From positions 62,001-126,000 of the forward strand of contig NZ_FOBF01000011.1 in the NCBI RefSeq assembly GCF_900109355.1: a stretch of 64,000 bases of DNA, written 5' to 3'. The notes under the pieces were generated by a model. It saw only the letters and a list, made by a program, of their open reading frames with translations. It searched no databases and was not told where the DNA came from. A program made the translations under genes and the position numbers. This document shows, one piece after another, positions 40,601 through 48,668 of this stretch. Within the stretch, counting starts at the first letter, position 1, and the number at the start of each line of letters is the position of its first letter. Source of the DNA: Nonomuraea pusilla. GTDB lineage: Bacteria > Actinomycetota > Actinomycetes > Streptosporangiales > Streptosporangiaceae.

Positions 40601-40639
40601 GATCACTCTGCGATCGAGTGATCGGTCGATCGCAGAGTG
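40601..40639 (-). promoter_or_regulatory. Leader with two mutually exclusive hairpins
   Basis: CACTCTGCGATCGA (40604-40617) pairs perfectly with TCGATCGCAGAGTG (40626-40639), a 14-bp stem. GATCACTC (40601-40608) pairs perfectly with GAGTGATC (40616-40623), an 8-bp stem using the same bases. They sit 27-65 bases upstream of the micropeptide start. Confidence 0.65.
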
Positions 40640-41119
40640 TAATCGACTGTTGCGTGATCAGCGCGAAGTGTGCAGCGCGCATGGGGGCGCGGCCCTCCTC
40701 GGTGCGGGAACCGCCACATCCTCCAGCCGGCGAAGCTCCGAGCCGCGTCCAATCGGGCAGGGCTTTCGGCACCTAGGCTGCGCGACGAGACAGCGGCGAG
40801 GCCTGCCGGTTGGAGCATCGGATCTCCCCGCGCCCATCACCACGCTGCCGGGATGGTCCTGGACGGCGAGTTGGCCGCAGCGTTGCGAGAGGCGGCCGAC
40901 CAGGAGAAGGGGCTGCGTCGAAGGGGCAGAACGCCCGCGATGGTGACCCCGGCCGGGACAGGGCCGGGAGCGGGGACGGGCGAATGGCGTGGGCCGGCCT
41001 TCCGGTTCGACAAGACACCCGACAGCTACCTGGCCGGCCTGCACCTACGCGGAGCCGTCATGTGGATTCGAAGCCGGCACGTTGCAGGCTCTGGATGCCC
41101 GTTCGGGCGAGTGGCCTCT
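40640..41119. other. Intergenic region, possibly decayed coding DNA
   Basis: No intact gene. Isolated plus-strand stretches such as LDGELAAALREAADQEKGLR (about 40860-40920) look protein-like, but no family or continuous frame could be assigned. Confidence 0.4.
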
Positions 41120-41662
41120 TCAGGTGATGGTGAGTGTCGTCAGCCCGGTCGCCTTGGTGAGCCCGGTGGTGAAGCATCGCAGGAGTTGCGTCTGCGCGAG
41201 CGTGATCGTCTGCACGGCCGGCTCGCCCTGGAAGCGGCCCTGGACGACCGTGCCGGTGAACGTGGTGGCGACCTGGCCGGCCACGGCGGTGCTGCTGCCG
41301 GTGCCCTCGATGACGCTGCTGTCGCCGGCGTTCCACTCGACGACCCGCTGCCCCTCGAAGTCGTCGAACAGGTCGTTGCAGCCGACCGAGATCGTGAACT
41401 GCTCCCCGTACGTCCCGCTCTTCGCCTGCCCCGTGCCGTCGACGCAGGAGCTGAACTCGCCGCTCACCGTGAGCTGGACGTCGTGCGGCGTGAAGGTGAC
41501 CCCCGGGTCGTACGTCACCGTCTCGGTCCCTTGGCACTGCACGAGGGTGACCGCGTAGGCGGGACCCGCGGCAGGTACGAGCACGCCGAGGGCGGCGACG
41601 GCCGTGACGACGGCGATCAGGACACGCGTGCCTCGGCTCTGCCGAGAGGAACGAGAGGTCAC
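41120..41662 (-). CDS. Secreted beta-rich protein, unknown function
   Basis: 180 residues from GTG 41662 (GGGAG eight bases upstream). Signal peptide about 1-36 (basic SRSSRQSRGTR, core VLIAVVTAVAALGVLVPAAG, cut after AYA). The mature 145 residues are Thr/Val/Gly-rich with alternating strands (GTETVTYDPGVTFTPHDVQL, VSGEFSSCVDGTGQAKSGTY, VATTFTGTVVQGRFQGEPAV) and four Cys likely in two disulfides. Similar small secreted proteins are frequent in streptomycetes and relatives, without known function. Confidence 0.7.
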   Translation of the reverse strand: MTSRSSRQSRGTRVLIAVVTAVAALGVLVPAAGPAYAVTLVQCQGTETVTYDPGVTFTPHDVQLTVSGEFSSCVDGTGQAKSGTYGEQFTISVGCNDLFDDFEGQRVVEWNAGDSSVIEGTGSSTAVAGQVATTFTGTVVQGRFQGEPAVQTITLAQTQLLRCFTTGLTKATGLTTLTIT

Positions 41663-41887
41663 CGGAGCGCTCCCTGTCGGGGTATGGGGGGTTACCAAGA
41701 CATGACAGCTTCATCGGCGGTTACTTGCTATGCCCGCGAAGGTTGCAGATTCATGCCTTGCCGACACTCTCGGTCATCTCTCCTGTCCCGCTCTGGCTCT
41801 TGGTGAGAGGGGTGCCGTACGGCTCGCCGGGGTCAGCCATGTCGGGATCGCGGTCCGCCGCGCTGCAGTCTCTTGCCGGCCGCATGG

Positions 41888-42313
41888 TCAGGGTTCGGTC
41901 ATCCGGGAGGTCAGGCGGGCCAGCAGGGGAACGCAGTCCCGGAGCAGCTGCTGCTCCTCGGGGCGGAGCGTGTCGGTGATCGCGGCGTTGAGCCGGGCGG
42001 CGCGCTGGGCGCGTTCCCGCTGAAGGTGGGCGCGGCCGACGTCGGTGATGTGCAGGAGGAGCTTGCGGCCGTCGCGGGGGTCGGGTTCGGCGCGCACCAA
42101 GCCGTCGCAGAGAAGTTCCTTCACGGACTTGGCGGCTGCCTGGTGGGTCACGCGGCGCAGGCGGGCGAGGTCGGCCGTGGTGCGGGGGCCGTCGCGGTCG
42201 AGGTGGCCCAGGATGGCGGACTCCCCGGAGGGCATGGTGTCCGAGACCCGCACGGCGCGGACCAGTTCCCCGATCACCTGTCGCAGGTCTTCGGCAAGCG
42301 CGTCGTCGTCCAT
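41888..42313 (-). CDS. MarR-family regulator
   Basis: 141 residues from ATG 42313. Winged helix: SGESAILGHLDRDGPRTTAD, LARLRRVTHQAAAKSVKELL, CDGLVRAEPDPRDGRKLLLH (wing), then GRAHLQRERAQRAARLNAAI. It is divergent from a metallo-hydrolase, with an inverted repeat containing GTTGTA elements in between. Confidence 0.92.
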   Translation of the reverse strand: MDDDALAEDLRQVIGELVRAVRVSDTMPSGESAILGHLDRDGPRTTADLARLRRVTHQAAAKSVKELLCDGLVRAEPDPRDGRKLLLHITDVGRAHLQRERAQRAARLNAAITDTLRPEEQQLLRDCVPLLARLTSRMTEP

Positions 42314-42332
42314 GGTCTCATCCTATCCCAAT

Positions 42333-42366
42333 CTATGTAACCTAGTTGTACAGTCTGGTTGTATAG
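42333..42366. promoter_or_regulatory. MarR operator candidate
   Basis: CTATGTAACC and GGTTGTATAG are inverted at 8 of 10 positions; the interval holds a direct copy of GTTGTA. It lies 19 bases from the MarR start and 14 bases from the hydrolase start. Confidence 0.55.
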
Positions 42367-42380
42367 TTTGAAGGGTCGTC

Positions 42381-43022
42381 ATGAATCTCACCAAGTTCGG
42401 CCACGCCTGCGTCCGCGTTGAGAAGGACGGCCGCCGCCTGGTCGTCGACCCGGGCGGTCTCACCGAACCGGCGGCGCTCGACGGCGCCGACGCGATCCTG
42501 GTCACCCACGAGCACTTCGACCACTTCTCGGAGGAGAGGCTCCGGCGAGCGGCTGAGAGCAACCCGGCCCTGCGGATCTGGACGAACGCCTCCGTCGCCA
42601 GGCAGATGGACGGCCTCGGGACTCGGGTCACGTCCGTCGGCGAGGGCGACGCCTTCACCGCGGCCGGCTTCGACGTGAAGGTCCACGGGACCTGGCACGC
42701 GCTCATCCACCCCGACATCCCGCGCATCGGCAACATCGGCTTCCTGATCGACGATGCCCTGTTCCACCCCGGGGACGCGCTCACCGTCCCCGACGCCGCC
42801 ATCGACACGCTGCTGCTGCCCGTGCACGGCCCCTGGTCCACCACCGGGCAGCTCATCGACTACGTACGCGCGGTGGCCCCCCGACGGACCTGCGCCATCC
42901 ACGACGGCGCCCTCAACGAGGTCGGCGCCACGATGATCGCCGGCCTGCTGGGCGACAAGGGGCCCGGCACCGGGGGCCGCTTCCACCGCCTGGTCGCGGG
43001 CGCATCCATCCAGATCGGCTGA
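42381..43022 (+). CDS. Metallo-beta-lactamase-fold (UlaG-like) hydrolase
   Basis: 213 residues from ATG 42381 (AAGGG upstream). MNLTKFGHACVRVEKDGRRL, VTHEHFDHFSEERLRRA (HxHxDH metal site), VHGTWHALIHPD, LFHPGDALTVPD and LLLPVHGPWSTTGQLIDYVR with a final IHDG. Related to L-ascorbate-6-phosphate lactonases and phosphodiesterases; natural substrate unknown. Control by the divergent MarR protein is probable. Confidence 0.9.
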   Translation: MNLTKFGHACVRVEKDGRRLVVDPGGLTEPAALDGADAILVTHEHFDHFSEERLRRAAESNPALRIWTNASVARQMDGLGTRVTSVGEGDAFTAAGFDVKVHGTWHALIHPDIPRIGNIGFLIDDALFHPGDALTVPDAAIDTLLLPVHGPWSTTGQLIDYVRAVAPRRTCAIHDGALNEVGATMIAGLLGDKGPGTGGRFHRLVAGASIQIG

Positions 43023-43029
43023 GTCCGCC

Positions 43030-43205
43030 GGGGCGGCCGGTGGTGGCGGTGTTCGCCCCGGAGAGGAAGGCCGGGACCAGCGACGCCATCCACATGAATC
43101 GCTCGGCGGGACGAGCGCTCCAGCGAAGGAGAGCGGCCGCGATGACGATGCCCACGACCGAGAAGACGAACGCCTCCCCGACGATCTCCTCCAGATCGTC
43201 GGCCG
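43030..43205 (-). pseudogene. DUF6069-like membrane protein fragment
   Basis: The minus strand reads DDLEEIVGEAFVFSVVGIVI, AAALLRWSARPAERFMWMAS, LVPAFLSGANTATTG: a membrane helix pair with the SARPAxxF turn seen in DUF6069-type proteins. Both ends are missing. It is spliced directly to the ankyrin remnant. Family assignment is tentative. Confidence 0.35.
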
Positions 43206-43214
43206 GCGGCGGCC

Positions 43215-43640
43215 GGCTCCGGCGTCGGCGAGCTGGGGGCGTGCTGATGCGGCGTCCGGCGGGAGTCCGCCGTCCGCGTCGAAACAGGCCTGTACGAGAT
43301 CCAGCCGGCCGCAGGCGGCGTACGTCCGCAGGGCCTGCGGGACGATCCCGTGCTCGGCGAGCAGGATCGACGATCTCCGTGCTGCGGGAGAGAATGGCGT
43401 TCTCCAGCGGGGTGCTGCCCAGAGGCGGGCGCCAGGGTCGGCGCCGGCTTCGAGCAGCAGGCGCACATAGTCGGCCGGAGGCCGGAGGGTCGGCGCGCCG
43501 GCTCACCGTGGGTATGGCTCGGGTCTCCAGCTGACGGTGGGCACAGCCTGGCGGTGCGTTCGTCGCCCATGAGGACGTCGGCGCCCCTGCCGGGAGGACG
43601 CGGTTGCCGAGGAAATCGTGCACCGGCGACGAAGGTCCAC
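43215..43640 (-). pseudogene. Ankyrin-repeat protein remnant
   Basis: Across shifting minus-strand frames: RVLPAGA, DVLMGDERTARLCP, then RLLLEAGADPGARLW, GSTPLENAILSRSTEIVD, LLAEHGIVPQALRTYAACGR, LDLVQACFDADGGLPPDA. The TPLexA and LL..Ga/AD elements are ankyrin repeats. At least three frame changes and no start to stop continuity mark it as dead. Confidence 0.6.
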
Positions 43641-43807
43641 TTCACCCTCCTTGATCACGACTTGACCGGGCGCCGGCGGGCGTGCGAGCTCGGCCTGCGG
43701 CAGGCACTCCAAGGAGTCGCTGCCACAACCCACCTCGTGAGGGGCACCGGATGGCGAACTCGGACCCGAAGACGGCCGCATGCTCGCTTCTCCGCACCAG
43801 CGGCGAC

Positions 43808-44551
43808 TCAGATGGCGATCGGGATCTCTTCGACCCAGGAGTCTGCGACCACTGGCTTGAGTCGCGCCTGGAAGTCCTCGGCCTCGCTGCGAGTCAGGAA
43901 GGCGCCGGCGCCGGCGATCTCGATCTCGGGTGCGCCGCTCCTGGTCTGGTGCTCGACGCGCGTCACCACCGTGTAGATGGTTCGGTACTTGCCTCTGGGC
44001 TTGGAACTGGTGTCGTCCGTGGTGAGTTCGTGAACGAGTTCTTCGGCCGACGCGATGTCGAGGCCGGCGTCGTAGCCCGGGCCGAGGGGATGCCGGGGCC
44101 ATGCCGGCTGGTCGGGGAGGATGCCGGCGAAGAAGCTCAGTCGGGTTGGGCTCAGGACGCCCTCGTGCCAGCAGATCCCGCCGGTCACGACGTGATCGCG
44201 GATGCCTCGGCTTTCGAGGATGAGGACGTGTCCGCCACCGTCGAGACGTGCTGCGGCCTTGATGCCGTCGGCTTCTTCGAGTGTCGCGCGTCTGATCGTC
44301 AGCCCGTCATAGACGGAGTTGACCTTGATGGCGTCCACGGGCGCGAAGAGGATCTCCACGGTTGTCTCGTGCAGGTCCGGCAACTGCGGGTCGGGGTCGG
44401 CCGAGCTGCGCAGCAGCAACCGGCTGTGCGAGGGCGAATACGCCCAGAGCTTGAACGCGCGGTGGCTGCTGAAGAGCTCCGTGCCGGGTTCTGGCCCTTC
44501 GGAGAGATTCAGCCGGGCGCCGTTCGTCATGGCCGTGAGCATGTCGATCAC
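43808..44551 (-). CDS. Hypothetical protein, 247 residues
   Basis: Start GTG 44551, or the in-frame ATGs at 44542 and 44527. The protein is soluble and even in composition: ELFSSHRAFKLWAYSPSHSR, LHETTVEILFAPVDAIKVNS, HVLILESRGIRDHVVTGGIC, KYRTIYTVVTRVEHQTRSGA, ending FLTRSEAEDFQARLKPVVAD. An N-terminal beta-rich half and an alpha/beta C-terminal half are suggested. I do not recognise the family. GC bias is milder than in neighbouring genes. Confidence 0.65.
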   Translation of the reverse strand: MIDMLTAMTNGARLNLSEGPEPGTELFSSHRAFKLWAYSPSHSRLLLRSSADPDPQLPDLHETTVEILFAPVDAIKVNSVYDGLTIRRATLEEADGIKAAARLDGGGHVLILESRGIRDHVVTGGICWHEGVLSPTRLSFFAGILPDQPAWPRHPLGPGYDAGLDIASAEELVHELTTDDTSSKPRGKYRTIYTVVTRVEHQTRSGAPEIEIAGAGAFLTRSEAEDFQARLKPVVADSWVEEIPIAI

Positions 44552-44788
44552 AGCGAGTCGGCGTCAACTGGCGCGGCGAGGTGGGGCGTGAGACCGCGTC
44601 GATGATCGAGTGGACCGAGGTTCTCTCCCCGAAGTCCTGGGCGCGGTGGTGCGGGGATTCCGAGGTCGGCGAGGGTTGTTCCCGTCAGACCATCCGCTTG
44701 GACGGTTGACGCTCAGCATCGGCAGTGGATGCGGGCTTCTCTGAACTCTCGATGTCAGGGCGCCGAACGAGTGGCCTCGCACCTGGTG
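44552..44788. other. Short intergenic region
   Basis: About 240 bases without a recognisable gene or hairpin; it follows the kinase gene and precedes the unknown protein on the minus strand. Confidence 0.4.
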
Positions 44789-45520
44789 TCATCGCAGTGC
44801 CGCTGCGAAGTCGGGGCGGTTGGTGCTGGTGTAAGCGTATTCGCGTTCGGACCACGCGATGATCTCTCCGGGACTGGCTGGACCGGGGCCGGGGTCGGTC
44901 AGGCGCTCTGTCCACCAGCGGATGTTGCGGGACTGGCGGTCGAGGATCGCGTCGACAACGGCAGTGCGGCGCGCGGCGGTGAGTCCGTAGGCATCGACGA
45001 GGACCCGCACCTGGGCGGCTTGCGCGGCGGCCGGCGGCGCGGTGGTCTTGGAGGAGACGCACCACGTCCAGGCCATGTATCCGATGTCTTCGAGCGGATC
45101 GCCGGGGGCGGCGGTGTCGAAGTCGATGAAGGCGACCGGAAGCCCGGCCCGGAACACCGTGTTGTTCGGTCCGGGGTCGTGATGGCAGACGACCGGGTGC
45201 TCGCCGGTGAGGCCGCTGTCGCGGGTGGCGTCGTGAAACGAGCGGAGAAGCACGCCGGCTGAAGCGATCTGGGTGTCGCTCCAGTGCCGGAACTTGGCTG
45301 GAACCCAGCCGGGCAGGTAGCTGAGAACGTCACGGTCGGCTTCGTCCCGTCCGAGATAGCGCGGTGCGCCGGGGAACTGGTGTTGCTGAAGGTGTGCGAG
45401 CAGTTGAGCGACGAAGGCGGAGGAGTCGGTGGCGGGGCGTCGAACGGTATCGGCGACGCGGACGACACCTGAGGTGATGCGCCCTCCGGTCAGGGGAAGT
45501 TCAGCCGGGACGTCTCGCAT
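44789..45520 (-). CDS. Aminoglycoside phosphotransferase-like kinase
   Basis: 243 residues from ATG 45520. An abbreviated N-lobe (GRITSGVVRVADTVRRPATD) is followed by PRYLGRDEADRDVLSYLPGW, the catalytic loop VVCHHDPGPNNTVFRAGLPV (HxDxxxxN) and the metal loop AFIDFDTAAPGDPLEDIGYM. The ATP-binding Lys is not obvious. Members phosphorylate aminoglycosides, macrolides or homoserine/choline-like metabolites, so resistance cannot be concluded from sequence. Confidence 0.85.
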   Translation of the reverse strand: MRDVPAELPLTGGRITSGVVRVADTVRRPATDSSAFVAQLLAHLQQHQFPGAPRYLGRDEADRDVLSYLPGWVPAKFRHWSDTQIASAGVLLRSFHDATRDSGLTGEHPVVCHHDPGPNNTVFRAGLPVAFIDFDTAAPGDPLEDIGYMAWTWCVSSKTTAPPAAAQAAQVRVLVDAYGLTAARRTAVVDAILDRQSRNIRWWTERLTDPGPGPASPGEIIAWSEREYAYTSTNRPDFAAALR

Positions 45521-45956
45521 GGCGGGAGTTCTCCTCTTCGGCGCCTGAGCGGGGACGGTGTTGATCCCGATGATCCCCCACGCCATCGAACCTGGCCGAA
45601 CCCAGCCCATCGTTCTTGATCAACTGACGGGTGCAGCAGCATGCGTGGTCGGCCACGCACGGGCGGCTGCTCGGCACAGGGCTGCTCCGGCGGCGGGTCC
45701 AGCGCCACCGCGGTGGGCTGCGAGGCCCGGGACGCTGCGGGCGACGGGTTCGAGATCCTCGCCCCGAACCGCACCGGCCCGCAGCGGGACACGTCGTTCC
45801 AGCGCCTGATCAGTGGCACGGTGGGCGCTCACTCGTCGGTCTCCGCCATCGGCTGACAGGAACTCGTGCCCGCCGATCGGGAACCGAGAGCCACGGTTCC
45901 CACCCCGAACCGGTGGCCCGCTAACGCCGTCCTGGCGGCTCGCGTGGCGTGGCGGC
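45521..45956. other. Intergenic region, likely decayed
   Basis: About 435 bases. A plus-strand frame ends GFEILAPNRTGPQRDTSFQR, LISGTVGAHSSVSAIG at 45856 but has no recognisable domain. It probably includes the eroded 5' part of the BKACE fragment. Confidence 0.4.
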
Positions 45957-46316
45957 ATGGCCGCCACGCCTGAGTACTTGCAGACGATGGTCGGCCGCCT
46001 GCCCGAGGGGTCGATCTGGCGGGTCATCGCCATCGGACGGGCCAACCTGCGACTCGCCGCCATCGGTCTCGCCCTCGGCGGCGACGCCCGCGCCCGGTTG
46101 GAGGACGTCCTGTACCTGGGCGAGCTCAGACTGGGGAACCTGCCGCAGGTCGAGCGCGCCGTACGGCTGGCCCGGGACCTCGACCTGGAGATCGCCACCG
46201 TCGAGCAGACCGAACGCCTCCTCGCCCTCCCCGCACCCCGGCCCACCTGCGCCCGCCGGGCGCGGACGGACCGGACCTCCGTCGTCGGGCCTCCCCGCCC
46301 CTGTGGCTCGCCGTGA
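45957..46316 (+). pseudogene. BKACE (3-keto-5-aminohexanoate cleavage enzyme) C-terminal fragment
   Basis: 119 codons from ATG 45957. YLQTMVGRLPEGSIWRVIAI, GRANLRLAAIGLALGGDARA, RLEDVLYLGELRLGNLPQVE, RAVRLARDLDLEIATVEQTE follow the last third of the DUF849/BKACE family (GG..RvGlEDn....l..N..lV..a..ia). The metal-binding N-terminal two thirds are absent and the usual EDN reads EDV. A non-functional remnant is likely. Confidence 0.6.
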
Positions 46317-46374
46317 TCGCGCCACATCGTGATGTTCCGTCAGAGGCCGCGGAGGTCCAGCTCCGGCGGCCCCG

Positions 46375-46770
46375 TCAGGAGGGTGAGGCCTCGTCGTACG
46401 CGGCCCGCGCCGCCACGACCGCGGTGATGTGCCGTTCGGCCCAGGCGCGGACGGCGGCGAGCGGTCCGTCGAGCGAGCGCCCGAGAGGGGTCAGCGAGTA
46501 GTGGACGGCGGGCGGCACGGTGGGCTCGACCCGCCGTCGCACCAGGCCGTCGCGCTCCAGCGACCGCAGCGTCTGCGACAGCATCTTCTGCGAGATGCCC
46601 GTGACGCGCCGGCGCAGTTCGGCGAAGCGGACCTCGCCGGGCTCCGCGTCCGCGAGCACCTTGATGAGCATCGACTCCCATTTCCCGCCGATGCGGTCGA
46701 GCACCTGCCGGGTGGGGCAGGCCGGGTCGAAGAGGTCTCCGGGGGAGGGGTGCGCCGCCGGGGTGGTCAC
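46375..46770 (-). CDS. HxlR-family regulator
   Basis: 131 residues from GTG 46770 (GAGGTGAG upstream). CPTRQVLDRIGGKWESMLIK is the HxlR signature with its Cys, then FAELRRRVTGISQKMLSQTL, RSLERDGLVRRRVEPTVPPA, VHYSLTPLGRSLDGPLAAV. The single conserved Cys can sense aldehydes or oxidants in relatives. It is divergent from the esterase gene; the 99-base gap holds two direct GATATCrGCA copies (46810 and 46848). Confidence 0.9.
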   Translation of the reverse strand: MTTPAAHPSPGDLFDPACPTRQVLDRIGGKWESMLIKVLADAEPGEVRFAELRRRVTGISQKMLSQTLRSLERDGLVRRRVEPTVPPAVHYSLTPLGRSLDGPLAAVRAWAERHITAVVAARAAYDEASPS

Positions 46771-46869
46771 CTGTAGCTCACCTCGTATCAGAAAGTGCCG
46801 TCTTCCTAGGATATCGGCAGTCTCCTACGGTTACCAGGTGTCCAATCGATATCAGCAAAGGGGTAACAG

Positions 46870-48212
46870 GTGACCAGATCCACCGCGCTCACACAGGTGC
46901 GCGTCGTACAGGGACGGCTGGAGGGCGCGCTGGGTGCCGGCCGCGACGTCCGCGTCTTCAAGGGCGTGCCGTACGCCGCACCGCCCGTCGGGCCGCTGCG
47001 CTGGAAGGCGCCTCGGCCTCCCGCGTTCTGGGAGGGCGTGCGCCCCGCCACCGCGTACGGGCCCGTCGCCCCCAGCAGCCCGTCCCGCCCTCCTCGCTGT
47101 ACTTCCCCGGCGAGCGCCCGCAGAGCGAGGACTGCCTCTACCTCAACGTGTGGAGCCCGGCCGAGCCGGAGGAGCCGCGTCCCGTCATCGTCTGGTTCCA
47201 CATCGGCGCATTCCTGTACGGCTCCGGTTCCGCGGGCGCCGGTCCCTCGTCCGACTACGACGGCGAGGCGCCGGCCCGCGCCGGCGTCGTCGCCGTCACG
47301 GTCAACCACCGGCTCGGCCGCCTCGGATTCCTCGCCCATCCGTGGCTGACGGCGGAGTCGCCCGAGGGCGCGTCGGGCAACTACGGCCTGCTCGACCAGA
47401 TCGCCGCGCTGCGCTGGGTGCAGGAGAACATCGCGGCCTTCGGCGGCGACCCCTCCCGCGTCACCGTCGCCGGCGTCTCGGCGGGAGCGGCCGCCGTGAG
47501 CGCGCTGATGAGCTCGCCCCTGGCGCGCGGACTGTTCCACCGGGCCATCGTGGGCAGCGGCGGGCTGTTCGGACCGGTCGCGGAGAGCGTCGGCATCAAC
47601 GACCTCCTGCAGGACCTGCCCGCGGCGGAGCGCAGCGGCACGCGCCTGACCGGCCTGCTCGGGGTCCGCTCGCTGGACGAACTGCGCGCGCTCGGACCGG
47701 CCGAGCTGCGGTTCCTCTCGCTGTACCCGGCCGAGACGGACGAGGAGGCGGTCACCGCCAGCGCGACGGCCAACGGCGACCGGATCTTCACCTGGCAGAA
47801 CCGGACCTGGGCGCGGCTGCACGCCCGCACCGGCGGTGCGACGTGGCTGTACCGCTGGGAGCACGAGCCGCCGGTGCCCGACGGGTACGCCGAGGGCCGG
47901 CCCGGCGCGTTCCACGCCTGCGAGATCCCGTACGCCTTCGGCACCCTCGACGCCCGCGACTGGGAGTGGCGGCCGATCGTCAGGGAGCTGGCGGCGACGC
48001 TGTCGGGCTACTGGACGGCGTTCGCCGCGACCGGCGACCCGAACGGCGGCGGGCGGCCGTCGTGGCAGCCGTACGTCCCGGACCGCCCGGCCGCGCTCAG
48101 CTTCGCCGCCCGCATCACGCAGGGCCCGCTGCCGGACGCAGCCCGGCTGGCCTTCCTGGACGAGCACTACTCCCGCCTGCGCGACCTGCCCTCGGGCCGT
48201 ATGAACGCCTGA
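46870..48212 (+). pseudogene. Type B carboxylesterase with a one-base frameshift
   Basis: ATG 46870 opens TALTQVRVVQGRLEGALGAG, RDVRVFKGVPYAAPPVGPLR, ending YGPVA at a run of five C (47069-47073). One extra C would join it to PQQPVPPSSLYFPGERPQSE, DCLYLNVWSPAEPEEPRPVI and the rest, which runs intact to 48212. Catalytic elements are present: oxyanion FHIGAFLYG, nucleophile VAGVSAGAAAV, His region GAFHACEIPYAFG. The predicted restored length is about 447. The defect may be a real mutation, slippage or an assembly error. Confidence 0.75.
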
Positions 48213-48222
48213 CCCTCCAGCG

Positions 48223-48606
48223 TCAGGAGGCGGTGTGGCGCAGGCGTTCCGTCACCGCGTCGAGGTAGGCGCGGATCGCGTCGTGGTTGCGGCTCAGGCA
48301 GTCGATGCGGGCCTTGATGCGGTCGGCCTCCGCGCGCACCAGCTCGACCAGTTCGGGCGTCACGCACTCCGGGTGGACGTGGAGGTCGGTCGGCTTCTCC
48401 AGGAAGGGCAGGACGCGCCGGATGATGTCGGTGGTCAGGCCCGAGTCGAGCAGGCCGCGGACCTGCCGCACCCGGTCGACCGCCGACGGCGGGTAGTCGC
48501 GGTAGCCGTTGCCGGCCCGGTCGGGCCGCAGGAGGCCCTGCTCCTCGTAGTAGCGCAGCATGCGGGCGGGCACGCCGGTGCGCCGCGACAGCTCGCCGAT
48601 CTTCAT
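48223..48606 (-). CDS. MerR-family regulator
   Basis: 127 residues. MKIGELSRRTGVPARMLRYY, EEQGLLRPDRAGNGYRDYPP is the MerR DNA-binding domain; a coiled-coil (ELVRAEADRIKARIDCLSRN) and short C-terminus follow. No Cys metal loop is present, so the ligand is likely organic. It is divergent from an MFS exporter with a MerR-type dyad between them. Confidence 0.92.
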   Translation of the reverse strand: MKIGELSRRTGVPARMLRYYEEQGLLRPDRAGNGYRDYPPSAVDRVRQVRGLLDSGLTTDIIRRVLPFLEKPTDLHVHPECVTPELVELVRAEADRIKARIDCLSRNHDAIRAYLDAVTERLRHTAS

Positions 48607-48633
48607 GGTGTTCCTCCCGGTGAGCGCCGTTTG

Positions 48634-48653
48634 CCTTCACACTGATGTGAGGG
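48634..48653. promoter_or_regulatory. MerR-type operator
   Basis: CCTTCACA-CTGA-TGTGAGGG, arms matching at 7 of 8 positions, midway between divergent merR and MFS starts. Confidence 0.6.
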
Positions 48654-48668
48654 TTTCAGCATGGTCGC

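Noticed and set aside
40670..41806. 378-codon plus-strand frame across the secreted-protein gene
   Set aside because: No conserved domain; it runs antisense to a gene with a clear signal peptide and ribosome site.
45641..45856. Possible small secreted protein before the BKACE fragment
   Set aside because: No signal peptide, ribosome site or recognisable family; treated as decayed DNA.
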